Assembly: GCA_902798425.1 (NCBI GenBank)
Contig: CADBWR010000022.1
Span: 1 to 51,627 of the forward strand
Source of the DNA: an uncultured Bacteroidales bacterium
Lineage (GTDB): Bacteria > Bacteroidota > Bacteroidia > Bacteroidales > Bacteroidaceae
Direction of reading: 5' to 3'
Length of the DNA: 51,627 nt
The notes under the pieces were generated by a model that searched no databases, was not told the DNA's origin, and worked only from the letters and a program-made list of their open reading frames with translations. The first letter of the stretch is position 1. Each line of letters begins with the position of its first letter. Position numbers and translations under genes: made by a program. Below are positions 16,553 through 26,076 of the stretch, piece by piece.

Positions 16553-19162
16553 CTACTTCCCTGATACGATCTTCTTAATATCGTTCAACTTGTTGAGCGC
16601 CTCCATAGGCGTCAAGTTGTTGATGTCAAGACCCAGTATCTCATCGCGAATCTGGCACAGCACAGGGTCGTCCAACTGGAAGAAAGAGAGTTGCATTCCC
16701 TCTCTGCTCTGTGCTATCTCGGCAGTAGGCTTGCCAACGGTGCCTACTTGCGCATTATCACTCTCCAACTGCTTGAGGATGACATTGGCACGCTTGACGA
16801 TGCTTTTCGGCATGCCTGCAATCTCCGCCACATGGATACCAAAGGAGTGTTCCGAACCACCACGCTCCAGCTTACGCAAGAAGATAACCTTGCCGTCAGC
16901 CTCCTTGACAGAGACATTGTAGTTCTTGATGCGGTGGAAGTTCTTCTCCATCTCGTTGAGCTCGTGATAGTGTGTGGCAAAGAGCGTACGAGCCTGCGCC
17001 TTGGGGTGCTCATGCAGATACTCCACAATAGCCCAGGCAATAGAGATACCATCGTAGGTAGAGGTGCCTCGTCCCAGCTCATCGAAGAGCACCAGCGAAC
17101 GGGGCGTCACATTATTTAATATGTTGGCAGCCTCCGTCATCTCCACCATAAAGGTCGATTCACCCAAGGAGATATTATCGGAAGCACCCACACGCGTGAA
17201 TATCTTGTCCACCAGACCTATTCTGGCGCTTTCTGCAGGCACAAAGGAACCTATCTGGGCCAACAGTACAATCAATGCCGTTTGGCGCAACAGCGCCGAC
17301 TTACCAGCCATATTAGGACCTGTGATGACAATAATCTGCTGGCGTTCCTGATCCAGCAGGATGTCGTTGGGCACATAGTGCTCGCCCACTGGCAGCTGAG
17401 TCTCAATGACAGGATGGCGACCCTGTTTGATATCTATCACGTTGCTGCTGTCTATGACAGGACGCACATAGTGGTTCTCTTCAGCTGTCTTGGCAGCACT
17501 CAGCAAGCAGTCCAAAAGGGCTATGACGTTAGCATTCTGCTGTATCTGTGGGATAAACTCCTGGGCAGCAATGATGAGTTCGTTGAACAAGCGTTGTTCC
17601 AACGAGAGAATCTTATCTTCAGCACCCAGAATCTTCTCCTCATATTCCTTCAGCTCCTGTGTGATGTAGCGCTCTGCTTGTGCCAGCGTCTGCTTGCGCA
17701 CCCATTCTTGTGGCACCTTATCCTTATAGGTGTTGCGCACCTCCAGATAGTATCCGAAGACGTTGTTATAGCCTATCTTCAGCGAAGAAATGCCCGTCTC
17801 CTGTGCTTCGCGCTCCTGGATTTGCAGCAAGTAGTCCTTACCACTATAGGCGATATGGCGCAACTCGTCGAGTTCCGTGCTCACGCCATCGCGGATGACG
17901 CCACCCTTCTGTACCAACTGCGGCGGGTCGTTCTGTATCTCACGGGCTATGCGGTCGCGCAACTGCTCACAGAGACTGAGGCGCTCCCCTACCCGCTTGA
18001 TGGCGTCGTTATCTGTCTGCAGACAAGCATTCTTGATGGGTTCTATAGCTTGCAGCGCCACCTTCATCTGTACCATCTCACGAGGTGACACACGTCCTGT
18101 AGCAACCTTCGAGACGATGCGCTCCAAGTCGCCGATATGATGCAGCTGCTCGTCAATGCACTCACGGAAGTTAGGCTCGCGGAAGAAGTAGTCGACAACA
18201 TCGAGGCGCTGGTTGATGGGCTTCTCGTCTTTCAGCGGGAAGACCAGCCAACGGCGCAACAGACGGCTACCCATAGGCGACACCGTGCGGTCTATGACGT
18301 CAAGCAGCGACTTGCCGCCCTCCTGCATGGTGCTTACCAACTCCAGTGAGTGGATGGTAAACTTATCCAGACGGACGTATTTCTCTTCCTCGATACGTGA
18401 CAAGGTAGTGATATGGGCTATCTGCGAGTGCAGCGTCTGTTCCAGGTATTGCAGAATGGCTCCTGCGGCAATAACACCACTCTTCAGGTGGTCTACGCCA
18501 AAGCCTTTCAGCGACTTCACATTGAAGTGGCGATAGAGTTTCTGGTGGGCTGTCTGTTCGGTAAATACCCAGTCGTCCATTTCGAAGGTACACAGACGCG
18601 TACCGAAGTAGCGCTCGAAGTCGTGGCGATGCTCGCGATTGTAGAGCACCTCTTTGGGTTGGAAGTTGGCTATCAACTTCTCTACATGGTCATAGGTTCC
18701 CTCACCTGTCAGGAACTCACCTGTCGAGATGTCCAGAAAACTGACACCACAGGCACCCTTGCCGAAGTGTACGGCTGCCAGGAAGTTGTTCTCCTTGTAG
18801 TTCAGCACCGTATCGCTCATGGTCACACCAGGCGTCACCAATTCTGTGATACCTCGCTTCACGAGCTTCTTCGTCAATTTTGGGTCTTCCAGCTGGTCGC
18901 AGATGGCTACACGCTTGCCGGCTCTGATGAGCTTAGGCAGATAGGTGTCTAGCGCATGGTGAGGAAATCCGGCCATCTCGTCGCCCTTGTTATAGCCGTT
19001 GTTACGATGGGTTAGCGTGATGCCCAGAATCTGCGATGCCGTGACAGCATCGTCGCAGTATGTCTCGTAGAAGTCACCGCAACGAAACAGCAACAAGGCC
19101 TCAGGGTGCTTCGCCTTGAGGTCGAAAAACTGTTTCATCATGGGTGTCAATTCCTTTGCCAT
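16553..19162 (-). CDS. mutS: DNA mismatch repair protein MutS
   Basis: An 869-residue MutS. The mismatch-reading Phe-Tyr-Glu motif is at residues 31-33 (CGDFYET), the Walker A loop is [13 protein letters not shown], and [12 protein letters not shown] is the Walker B/signature region. The C-terminal part ends with a short dimerisation segment. I start it at the ATG at 19162 because a -7 box (19171-19178) lies immediately upstream; the longer frame to 19201 would begin upstream of the transcript start. It converges with the histidine kinase with a 9-bp gap. MutS binds mismatches and recruits MutL, which is not in the window. Confidence 0.96.
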   Translation of the reverse strand: MAKELTPMMKQFFDLKAKHPEALLLFRCGDFYETYCDDAVTASQILGITLTHRNNGYNKGDEMAGFPHHALDTYLPKLIRAGKRVAICDQLEDPKLTKKLVKRGITELVTPGVTMSDTVLNYKENNFLAAVHFGKGACGVSFLDISTGEFLTGEGTYDHVEKLIANFQPKEVLYNREHRHDFERYFGTRLCTFEMDDWVFTEQTAHQKLYRHFNVKSLKGFGVDHLKSGVIAAGAILQYLEQTLHSQIAHITTLSRIEEEKYVRLDKFTIHSLELVSTMQEGGKSLLDVIDRTVSPMGSRLLRRWLVFPLKDEKPINQRLDVVDYFFREPNFRECIDEQLHHIGDLERIVSKVATGRVSPREMVQMKVALQAIEPIKNACLQTDNDAIKRVGERLSLCEQLRDRIAREIQNDPPQLVQKGGVIRDGVSTELDELRHIAYSGKDYLLQIQEREAQETGISSLKIGYNNVFGYYLEVRNTYKDKVPQEWVRKQTLAQAERYITQELKEYEEKILGAEDKILSLEQRLFNELIIAAQEFIPQIQQNANVIALLDCLLSAAKTAEENHYVRPVIDSSNVIDIKQGRHPVIETQLPVGEHYVPNDILLDQERQQIIVITGPNMAGKSALLRQTALIVLLAQIGSFVPAESARIGLVDKIFTRVGASDNISLGESTFMVEMTEAANILNNVTPRSLVLFDELGRGTSTYDGISIAWAIVEYLHEHPKAQARTLFATHYHELNEMEKNFHRIKNYNVSVKEADGKVIFLRKLERGGSEHSFGIHVAEIAGMPKSIVKRANVILKQLESDNAQVGTVGKPTAEIAQSREGMQLSFFQLDDPVLCQIRDEILGLDINNLTPMEALNKLNDIKKIVSGK

Positions 19163-19170
19163 AACGGCTG

Positions 19171-19201
19171 CAAAGTTACAAAAAAAGAGCGAAACTACCA
19201 A
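19171..19201 (-). promoter_or_regulatory. mutS promoter
   Basis: On the minus strand TTG (19199-19201), a 20-nt spacer and TAACTTTG (19171-19178), only 8 nt before the mutS ATG, so the leader would be almost absent. The spacer overlaps the terminator hairpin of the preceding minus-strand gene. Confidence 0.65.
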
Positions 19202-19215
19202 GAGTTCCGCTCTTT
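19184..19215 (-). terminator. Terminator of the Ig-like secreted protein gene
   Basis: AAAGAGCG...CGCTCTTT with an extra AACT/AGTT pairing forms a 12-bp stem with one mismatch. On the minus strand it is followed by a T run. It begins 17 bp after the stop at 19233 and lies inside the mutS promoter. Confidence 0.7.
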
Positions 19216-19232
19216 ATTAAGTTATTTAAATG

Positions 19233-21236
19233 TTACTTAAGCACTACTTTCTGGCCATTCATGATAACCAGACCCTTGTAGCCAGCGTTCACCTTCTGAC
19301 CAGCGAGGTTGTAGCGAGCACCATTCTCAGCCTTAGCAGCGGTGACGTTAGTGATACCAGTAACCACGATCTCTACAGACTGACCTGTAAACTCATGACT
19401 GGTTACTTCTTTCACGCCAGCAACACTGAAGTACTTCTGAATCTTACCATAAACCTTAATTTCCTTACCTTTGTTTGTAGGATTATCAACTAAGTTGACA
19501 GCTGTTCTTGTTGCATTATCGGGTAGTGCAACAGGCAACAGAACATCAGCCTCATCAAACGTTGCAACATCTGTCAGGAGAATGTTAGTGTTTGCAGGAT
19601 CATCCTTAGAGATAACACCACCATTAGCGGCGCAACCAGCGATATATCCAATAACCCATACTTTGTCAGAAGGATAAGCAGTTTCTTCGAGTGCCTTAAC
19701 CTCAGCGATGGTATAAGGATTGCCCTTTCTACCCTTTACACTCTCGTCAATAACAGTCAGCTCGTAGCTTGCCTCACCAGCCAGATAGTCATCGTTGCCA
19801 GCAAAAGTAGCCTTGATAGTGGTCTTACCATCAGCCTTCAGCGTGATAGCACCAGTCTCAGCATCAATCTCAGCAACATTCGTGTCACTAGACGAATAGG
19901 CTACTGTCACGTTGTGAGGATTGGTGAGAGTGGGATAATCAGGATTCTCTGTACCAAGTACAACTGAGAACTTGGTAGCACTAAATGCCAGTTCTGCATC
20001 CTGACCATCAATCACCTTGAAGTTCTTGATTTCCCATGTGCCTGCACTTTCTGCGGTACTGATATATTTGAAACCAATCTGAATAGTCTTTCCTTTATAT
20101 GCTGACAGAGCAATAGAACCAGAAGGAATGAAAGTCCAGTCATTGTTCTCCGTATAAGCAATTTCCAGCTTGCTCCACTCACCTTCTTCGCCTTCGCGTA
20201 CCCATACAGTAGCCTCCTGCTTAGCAGCATCTACACTGGCAAACTTGTTGATAGCATGCTCGAACATCAAGTTGGGTTCATTAGCATTAGTCAGGTCAAA
20301 CAATGGAGATAGCAACCAAGACTCAGAAGCATGAGCAGCACTATTAGCAAAGCCGCTAGCCTTTACATAACCACTATTCTTAGCCCAAACGTAGCTCAAG
20401 CCCTCTGCAAGCGACTTGTCCTCTACCAGGAACTTGCCAAAGGTATTGGCAAAAGTCTCAGAGAATGGGAAGGTGTTGACAGTTGCCAACTCCTCTACTG
20501 TCAGCGTATAACTTGCCTGACCATAGTAAGAAGCGTTTCCTTCAGGAACAGCAGCAGTAATCGTTGTAGTACCAGCAGCTTTCAGAGTGACAGCACCTGT
20601 CTCAGCATTGACCTCTGCAACAGTTGTCTCAGAAGAGCTATATGCAACAGGAGCACCATTCTCATTGGTCAGCGTAGGAGCAGTAAATGGCTTGCCCAGA
20701 CGAGCCTTAACACTTCTTTCAGAGAAAGAAAGGTTGGCATTGGTGCGGGTTTCTGAACTTGCGTATGTCACAACAATACTTTTTACATAGAGAGCACCAG
20801 TTGCACTTTCTGGCTTAGTGACTGTTACAAGGATATCACCAGCAGCATTGCCCTCGAAAGTGTAATCAGCGGCAGTAGTTGCCAGTGTTTGGGCTGCTCC
20901 ACCAAATGCAGCACCAGCGACCGTAACGTCTACCGTTGCTGATACATTATTTGCAGTACTTGCATTCACTACTATCTTGGAAATATCTCCCTTAATGCCA
21001 TTAGTACTCAGCTTAATGTACTGAACGGCTTTCTTTCCTGTTCCATAGTGAATACCTTTGGTATTGTCAAAAGTAGACTCATCGCCATCCGACGTTACTG
21101 ACCAAATAACATTGTCATCAGCACTACCTGTTCCTCCACATGCCTTTGTGAATGTCAGAGTGCTTGTGTCTGCCATCACATTTCCAAATACCATAGCCAA
21201 TAAGGCTACGAAAGAATAGCGTAAAATTTTGTTCAT
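19233..21236 (-). CDS. Large secreted protein with Ig-like, choice-of-anchor-J-like and OB-like domains
   Basis: 667 residues with a signal peptide (MNKILRYSFVALLAMVFGNVMA). Domains in order: an N-terminal beta domain (about 25-165); a Big_2-like Ig domain (about 166-255; AYSSSETTVAEVNAETGAVTLKAAGTTTITA); a choice-of-anchor-J/MAM-like jelly roll (about 258-415; SWLLSPLFDLT); a second Big_2-like domain (about 425-505); an OB-like domain of the DUF6359 type (about 508-635; VWVIGYIAGCAANGG); and a C-terminal YNLAGQKVNAGYKGLVIMNG segment common at the ends of Prevotella secreted proteins. The ligand is unknown. It has its own promoter and terminator. Confidence 0.8.
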   Translation of the reverse strand: MNKILRYSFVALLAMVFGNVMADTSTLTFTKACGGTGSADDNVIWSVTSDGDESTFDNTKGIHYGTGKKAVQYIKLSTNGIKGDISKIVVNASTANNVSATVDVTVAGAAFGGAAQTLATTAADYTFEGNAAGDILVTVTKPESATGALYVKSIVVTYASSETRTNANLSFSERSVKARLGKPFTAPTLTNENGAPVAYSSSETTVAEVNAETGAVTLKAAGTTTITAAVPEGNASYYGQASYTLTVEELATVNTFPFSETFANTFGKFLVEDKSLAEGLSYVWAKNSGYVKASGFANSAAHASESWLLSPLFDLTNANEPNLMFEHAINKFASVDAAKQEATVWVREGEEGEWSKLEIAYTENNDWTFIPSGSIALSAYKGKTIQIGFKYISTAESAGTWEIKNFKVIDGQDAELAFSATKFSVVLGTENPDYPTLTNPHNVTVAYSSSDTNVAEIDAETGAITLKADGKTTIKATFAGNDDYLAGEASYELTVIDESVKGRKGNPYTIAEVKALEETAYPSDKVWVIGYIAGCAANGGVISKDDPANTNILLTDVATFDEADVLLPVALPDNATRTAVNLVDNPTNKGKEIKVYGKIQKYFSVAGVKEVTSHEFTGQSVEIVVTGITNVTAAKAENGARYNLAGQKVNAGYKGLVIMNGQKVVLK

Positions 21237-21276
21237 AAGCGTTTTATGTTTTTATAGTTATAAAAGATTTGTGCTG

Positions 21277-21307
21277 CAAAGATAAACAAATAATTTGTTA
21301 TAAACAA
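21277..21307 (-). promoter_or_regulatory. Promoter of the Ig-like secreted protein gene
   Basis: TTG (complement of 21305-21307), a 20-nt spacer and TATCTTTG (complement of 21277-21284); the leader is about 33 nt. Confidence 0.65.
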
Positions 21308-21382
21308 GTTTTCGGCACCATATTTTTACTATGAAGACTGACTGACAGACTGAAACTGAAAATGATTAGCTGTATTTAGCAG

Positions 21383-21443
21383 AAATTCTCTAGAGAATTT
21401 TCTCATTATTAGCTGTATACGCCATAAATTCTCTAGAGAATTT
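21383..21443. repeat. Two copies of an 18-bp palindrome containing TCTAGA
   Basis: AAATTCTCTAGAGAATTT occurs at 21383-21400 and 21426-21443, each beside AGCTGTAT words. A third, 20-bp copy lies at 34246-34265. Perfect symmetry suggests a dimeric protein-binding site. Confidence 0.6.
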
Positions 21444-21505
21444 CATGCAAGAACAGCTAATAGCGAACTCTGTCAGCCTTTATCATGGTTTTTTAGGCTG
21501 TTTTT

Positions 21506-21536
21506 TTTGCTGTTTCACGGAAAATGCGTATCTTTG
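21506..21536 (+). promoter_or_regulatory. Distal leuS promoter
   Basis: TTTG (21506-21509), a 19-nt spacer and TATCTTTG (21529-21536). It would give a leader of about 125 nt before leuS, starting with a small GCTG/CAGC hairpin. Confidence 0.5.
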
Positions 21537-21590
21537 CTGAGTAAAACCCAGCGAAAGTACTACCGTTCGGCAAAAAAAAGAGATAAACTC

Positions 21591-21621
21591 TTTGTTTTGT
21601 GCTCACTTAATCGTACCTTTG
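21591..21621 (+). promoter_or_regulatory. Proximal leuS promoter
   Basis: TTTG (21591-21594), a 19-nt spacer and TACCTTTG (21614-21621); the leader is about 38 nt. Confidence 0.7.
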
Positions 21622-21666
21622 CATGTTAATAGTATTGTTGGAAACAAATAAAAACAAGATACAATT

Positions 21667-24516
21667 ATGGAATACAACTTCAGAGACATTGAACAGAAGT
21701 GGCAGAAGCGATGGGTAGAAATGCAGACCTATCGAGTAAAAGAAGACCCAACGAAGAAGAAATTCTACGTGCTGAACATGTTCCCCTACCCCAGCGGTGC
21801 CGGACTTCATGTGGGTCATCCTTTGGGCTACATCGCCTCAGACATCTATGCCCGCTACAAGCGTCAGCAGGGCTACAACGTATTGAACCCCATGGGCTAC
21901 GATGCCTACGGACTGCCTGCTGAGCAATATGCTATCCAGACAGGTCAGCATCCTGAGAAAACAACGGTAGAGAACATCAACCGCTATCGCCAGCAGTTGG
22001 ACAAGATTGGTTTCTCGTTCGACTGGGAACGCGAGGTGCGCACCTGTGACCCCATCTACTACAAGTGGACGCAGTGGGCCTTCCAGCGCATGTTCAAGAG
22101 CTATTTCTCGCTCTCGTCACAGAAAGCTCAGCCTACCATTAAGCTGATTGAGCACTTCGAGCTGATGGGTACAGAAGACTGTCACGCCCTGGGTACTGAG
22201 GAGTTGCACTTCACAGCTGCCGACTGGGCCGGCTTCTCAGAGAAGAAGAAGCAGGAGGTACTGATGAACTATCGTATTGCCTATCTGGCAGATACCATGG
22301 TGAACTGGTGTCCGAAACTGGGCACTGTGTTGGCTAACGACGAGGTAGTGGATGGTGTCAGCGTTCGTGGTGGCTATCCTGTTGTTCAGAAGAAGATGCG
22401 CCAATGGTGTCTGCGTGTTTCTGCCTACGCTCAGCGCCTGCTGGACGGCTTGAACGACATTGACTGGACAGAATCGCTGAAGGAGACGCAGCGCAACTGG
22501 ATTGGTCGTTCTGAGGGTACTGAGGTAGAATTCAAAGTGGCTGACTCAGACAAGCACTTCACCATCTTCACTACTCGTGCTGATACCATGTTTGGTGTCA
22601 CCTTCATGGTACTGGCTCCAGAGAGCGATCTCGTAGCAGAACTCACCACTCCTGACCAAAAGGAAGAAGTAGAGAAATATCTGGACTATGTGAAGAAGCG
22701 CACAGAGCGTGACCGTCAGATGGATCATAAGGTAACTGGTGTATTCTCAGGAAGTTATGCCATCAATCCATTTACTGATGAAAAGATACCCATCTGGATA
22801 GCAGAATATGTATTGGCAGGATATGGTACAGGTGCCATTATGGCTGTTCCTGCTCACGACTCTCGTGACTACGCCTTTGCCAAGCACTTCAACCTGCCCA
22901 TCATTCCATTGATTGAGGGTGCAGACGTTTCTGAGGAGAGTTACGATGCTAAAGAAGGTATTGTTTGCAACTCATCATCTTATAAGTTCAGCCTCAACGG
23001 ACTGACCGTAAAGGAAGCTATTGCTGCCACTAAGAAATATGTGACAGAGCAGGGATTGGGTAGGGTAAAGGTGAACTACCGCCTGCGTGACGCCATCTTC
23101 TCTCGTCAGCGCTACTGGGGTGAGCCGTTCCCCGTTTATTACAAAGACGACATGCCCTACATGATTCCAAAGGAGTGTCTGCCGCTGGAGTTGCCTGAAA
23201 TTGACGAGTATAAGCCAACAGAGACTGGTGAGCCCCCATTGGGACGTGCCAAAATGTGGGCTTGGGACACAAAGACCGATAAGGTGGTATCAAAGGATGA
23301 GATAGACAACAAGACCGTATTCCCCTTGGAACTGAACACGATGCCTGGCTTTGCAGGTTCCAGCGCCTACTATCTGCGCTATATGGACCCCAAGAATGAG
23401 AAGGAACTGGTCAGCAAGGATGCCGACGAATACTGGCGCAACGTAGACCTCTACGTAGGTGGTACAGAGCACGCTACAGGTCACCTCATCTACTCGCGTT
23501 TTTGGAACAAGTTCCTCTTCGACTCTGGCTACTCTTGCGAGGACGAACCCTTTAAGAAGCTGGTTAACCAGGGTATGATTCAGGGTCGCTCCAACTTCGT
23601 ATACCGTATTGAGGACGAGGGTGCCGATAAAGGCAAGTTCGTCAGCTTCGGACTGAAAGACAAATACACCACAACACCTATCCACGTCGACGTGAATATC
23701 GTCAGCGCTGACGTGCTCGATATCGATGCCTTCAAGGCATGGCGCCCTGAATACAACAATGCCGAGTTTATCCTTGAGAATGGCCAGTACAAGTGCGGCT
23801 GGGCCATCGAGAAGATGTCGAAGTCGATGTTCAATGTGGTTAATCCGGATATGATTGTCGAGAAGTATGGTGCCGACACACTGCGTCTCTACGAGATGTT
23901 CCTGGGTCCTGTAGAGCAGTCGAAGCCTTGGGACACCAACGGCATTGATGGCTGTCACCGCTTCCTGAAGAAGTTCTGGGCTCTGTTCTATGGCAACAGC
24001 CGTGAGAACCCAGAAGGCAAACTGCTGGTAGACGACAGCGAGCCCACAAAGGACAATCTGAAGAGTATACACAAGCTCATCAAGAAGGTCAGCCAGGATA
24101 TCGAAGTATTCTCATACAACACCTCCATCTCTGCCTTTATGATTTGCGTAGCCGAACTGGCTCAGCAGAAGTGTAAGAGTCGTGAGGCACTGAAGACGCT
24201 GGTCATCCTTATCGCTCCGTTTGCACCACACATCGCAGAAGAGTTGTGGGAGGCTTTGGGCGAACAGGGTAGTGTATGCGACTCCAAATGGCCTGCCTTC
24301 AACGAGGAGTATCTGGTAGAGAATACCGTCAAGCTGGGTGTAGCCTTCAACGGTAAGACCCGCTTCGATATGGAGTTTGCTGCTGATGCTGACAACGACA
24401 CCATCCAGCAGACTGTGCTGGCAGACGAGCGTGCTACCAAGTACATCGATGGCAAGCCCATCGTCAAGGTCATCATCGTTCCCAAGCGCATGGTGAACAT
24501 CGTGCTGGGCAAGTAA
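21667..24516 (+). CDS. leuS: Leucyl-tRNA synthetase
   Basis: A 949-residue class Ia synthetase charging tRNA-Leu. The HIGH-type motif is HVGH at residues 48-51 ([16 protein letters not shown]) and KMSKS is at about 716-720. The CP1 editing domain (about 225-450) has the TTRADTMFG motif and the [17 protein letters not shown] segment containing the editing Asp. It is longer than the E. coli enzyme (860), as is common in Bacteroidetes, owing to insertions in the central and zinc-domain regions. Two tandem promoters lie upstream. A 38-bp gap of simple repeat separates it from the next gene. Confidence 0.97.
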   Translation: MEYNFRDIEQKWQKRWVEMQTYRVKEDPTKKKFYVLNMFPYPSGAGLHVGHPLGYIASDIYARYKRQQGYNVLNPMGYDAYGLPAEQYAIQTGQHPEKTTVENINRYRQQLDKIGFSFDWEREVRTCDPIYYKWTQWAFQRMFKSYFSLSSQKAQPTIKLIEHFELMGTEDCHALGTEELHFTAADWAGFSEKKKQEVLMNYRIAYLADTMVNWCPKLGTVLANDEVVDGVSVRGGYPVVQKKMRQWCLRVSAYAQRLLDGLNDIDWTESLKETQRNWIGRSEGTEVEFKVADSDKHFTIFTTRADTMFGVTFMVLAPESDLVAELTTPDQKEEVEKYLDYVKKRTERDRQMDHKVTGVFSGSYAINPFTDEKIPIWIAEYVLAGYGTGAIMAVPAHDSRDYAFAKHFNLPIIPLIEGADVSEESYDAKEGIVCNSSSYKFSLNGLTVKEAIAATKKYVTEQGLGRVKVNYRLRDAIFSRQRYWGEPFPVYYKDDMPYMIPKECLPLELPEIDEYKPTETGEPPLGRAKMWAWDTKTDKVVSKDEIDNKTVFPLELNTMPGFAGSSAYYLRYMDPKNEKELVSKDADEYWRNVDLYVGGTEHATGHLIYSRFWNKFLFDSGYSCEDEPFKKLVNQGMIQGRSNFVYRIEDEGADKGKFVSFGLKDKYTTTPIHVDVNIVSADVLDIDAFKAWRPEYNNAEFILENGQYKCGWAIEKMSKSMFNVVNPDMIVEKYGADTLRLYEMFLGPVEQSKPWDTNGIDGCHRFLKKFWALFYGNSRENPEGKLLVDDSEPTKDNLKSIHKLIKKVSQDIEVFSYNTSISAFMICVAELAQQKCKSREALKTLVILIAPFAPHIAEELWEALGEQGSVCDSKWPAFNEEYLVENTVKLGVAFNGKTRFDMEFAADADNDTIQQTVLADERATKYIDGKPIVKVIIVPKRMVNIVLGK

Positions 24517-24554
24517 TTGTCAATTGCCTATTAACAATTGTCAATTAGGAAAGT
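24517..24554. repeat. CAATTGTCAATT-type simple repeat
   Basis: TTGTCAATTGCC and AACAATTGTCAATT fill the gap after leuS. The same words code for part of the porZ signal peptide at about 26106-26135. Confidence 0.5.
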
Positions 24555-26066
24555 ATGACAATAGATCATAAAATGATTCTCAATGAGGTCAAGGACTATA
24601 TGTTTATAGCCCTTGGCCTCTCTATCTATACGATAGCCTTCACCGTATTCCTGATGCCCTATCAGATAGTAGCCGGTGGTGTGACAGGTCTCTCAGCCAT
24701 CATCTACTACGCCACAGGATTCCATCTGGAGAATACCTACATCATCATCAACGGCTTGCTGCTCATAGTAGCCCTGAAGATACTCGGTGTGAAGTTTCTG
24801 ATGAAGACCATCTTTGCCATCTTCACGCTTTACTTCATGCTGGTTATAGCCCAAGACTTAATACCCAAGCAGGCGAATGGGCTGCCCTTCAAACTGATGG
24901 GCGAGGGACAGGACTTTATGTCAATGATTATCGGTTGCGTGCTGACAGGTATAGCACTGGCCACCGTCTTCTTGAATAATGGTTCAACGGGTGGTACAGA
25001 TATTATTGCGGCTTCCGTCAACAAGTACCATAACGTGTCGCTGGGTAGCGTGCTGATAGCTGCAGACTTCTGTATTATCGGCTCATGTATGTTCTTTCCA
25101 CAATTCGGCACCTACATGGAGCGCGCCCACAAAGTGATGTTCGGCTTCTGCGTGATGACTATGGAAAACTACGTGCTGGACTACGTGATGAATGCTCGTC
25201 GACAGTCTGTACAGTTCATGATATTCTCACAGAAATGGCAGGAGATAGCAAACGCCATAGGTACCCAGATGAATCATGGAGTCACTATACTCGATGGTCA
25301 CGGATGGTATACAGGTCATCAGATGAAGGTACTCTGTATTCTGGCTAAGAAGAACGAGAGTGTCAACATGTTCCGCCTCATCAAGATGATTGACCCCAAC
25401 GCCTTTGTATCGCAGTCCAGCGTCATTGGTGTCTATGGTGAAGGCTTCGACGAGATGAAGGTCAGTATGAAGAAAAACAAGAAAAAGATGAAAATAGTTT
25501 TTGCCACCAACAACCAGAACAAGCTCATAGAGGTTCGTAAGATACTGGGTAACCAGTTTAAGGTATTGTCACTGGAGGATATAGGCTGCCACGATGATAT
25601 TCCCGAAAAGGGACAAACGCTGGAAGACAATGCACTTATCAAGGCCCAGTATGTATATAACAAATACCACGTAGACTGCTTTGCTGACGATACAGGTCTG
25701 GAGGTGGATGCACTGGGTGGTGCTCCTGGCGTTTACAGCGCCCGCTATGCTGGCGGAGCAGGGCACGACTCACAGGCCAACATGACCAAGCTATTGCACG
25801 AATTAGAAAATAATAACAATCGCCGTGCACGATTCCGCACTGTTATTGCGTTAATCATTAACGGAAAGACCAAAACGTTCGAAGGCATCGTCAATGGTGA
25901 AATCATTACCCAGCGTAGGGGAGGAGAGGGCTTCGGCTACGATCCCATCTTCCAACCTGAAGGCTACAACAAGACCTTTGCTGAACTGGGTACTGACATC
26001 AAGAACCAAATAAGCCATCGTGCTCGTGCCGTACAGAAGCTGGCAGATCACTTAAAGACACTATAA
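24555..26066 (+). CDS. Fusion of a YitT-family membrane protein with RdgB (XTP/dITP pyrophosphatase)
   Basis: A 503-residue open frame joining two proteins. Residues 1 to about 305 are a YitT/DUF161 membrane protein with several helices and a cytoplasmic DUF2179 domain (about 210-300). From Met312 (25488) follows a complete RdgB/HAM1 enzyme of 192 residues: [44 protein letters not shown] and SHRARA. RdgB hydrolyses deaminated purine triphosphates. The linker is lysine-rich (KKNKKKMK). There is no stop codon between the parts. Translation may also start at the internal ATG, giving free RdgB. Other Bacteroidetes carry the two as neighbours, so stop-codon loss is likely (inference). Confidence 0.85.
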   Translation: MTIDHKMILNEVKDYMFIALGLSIYTIAFTVFLMPYQIVAGGVTGLSAIIYYATGFHLENTYIIINGLLLIVALKILGVKFLMKTIFAIFTLYFMLVIAQDLIPKQANGLPFKLMGEGQDFMSMIIGCVLTGIALATVFLNNGSTGGTDIIAASVNKYHNVSLGSVLIAADFCIIGSCMFFPQFGTYMERAHKVMFGFCVMTMENYVLDYVMNARRQSVQFMIFSQKWQEIANAIGTQMNHGVTILDGHGWYTGHQMKVLCILAKKNESVNMFRLIKMIDPNAFVSQSSVIGVYGEGFDEMKVSMKKNKKKMKIVFATNNQNKLIEVRKILGNQFKVLSLEDIGCHDDIPEKGQTLEDNALIKAQYVYNKYHVDCFADDTGLEVDALGGAPGVYSARYAGGAGHDSQANMTKLLHELENNNNRRARFRTVIALIINGKTKTFEGIVNGEIITQRRGGEGFGYDPIFQPEGYNKTFAELGTDIKNQISHRARAVQKLADHLKTL

Positions 26067-26076
26067 AGGCACTAAG

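Larger units (their letters stand above)
21237..21666. other. Gene-free divergent promoter region of 430 bp
   Basis: It contains the minus-strand promoter of the Ig-like protein gene, two copies of an 18-bp palindrome (21383-21443) in AGCTGTAT-rich sequence, and two plus-strand promoters before leuS. No gene is visible. Confidence 0.7.

Noticed and set aside
21537-21666. T-box or attenuator in the leuS leader
   Set aside because: No T-box bulge, specifier-like structure, leader peptide rich in Leu or terminator was seen; only two tandem promoters.
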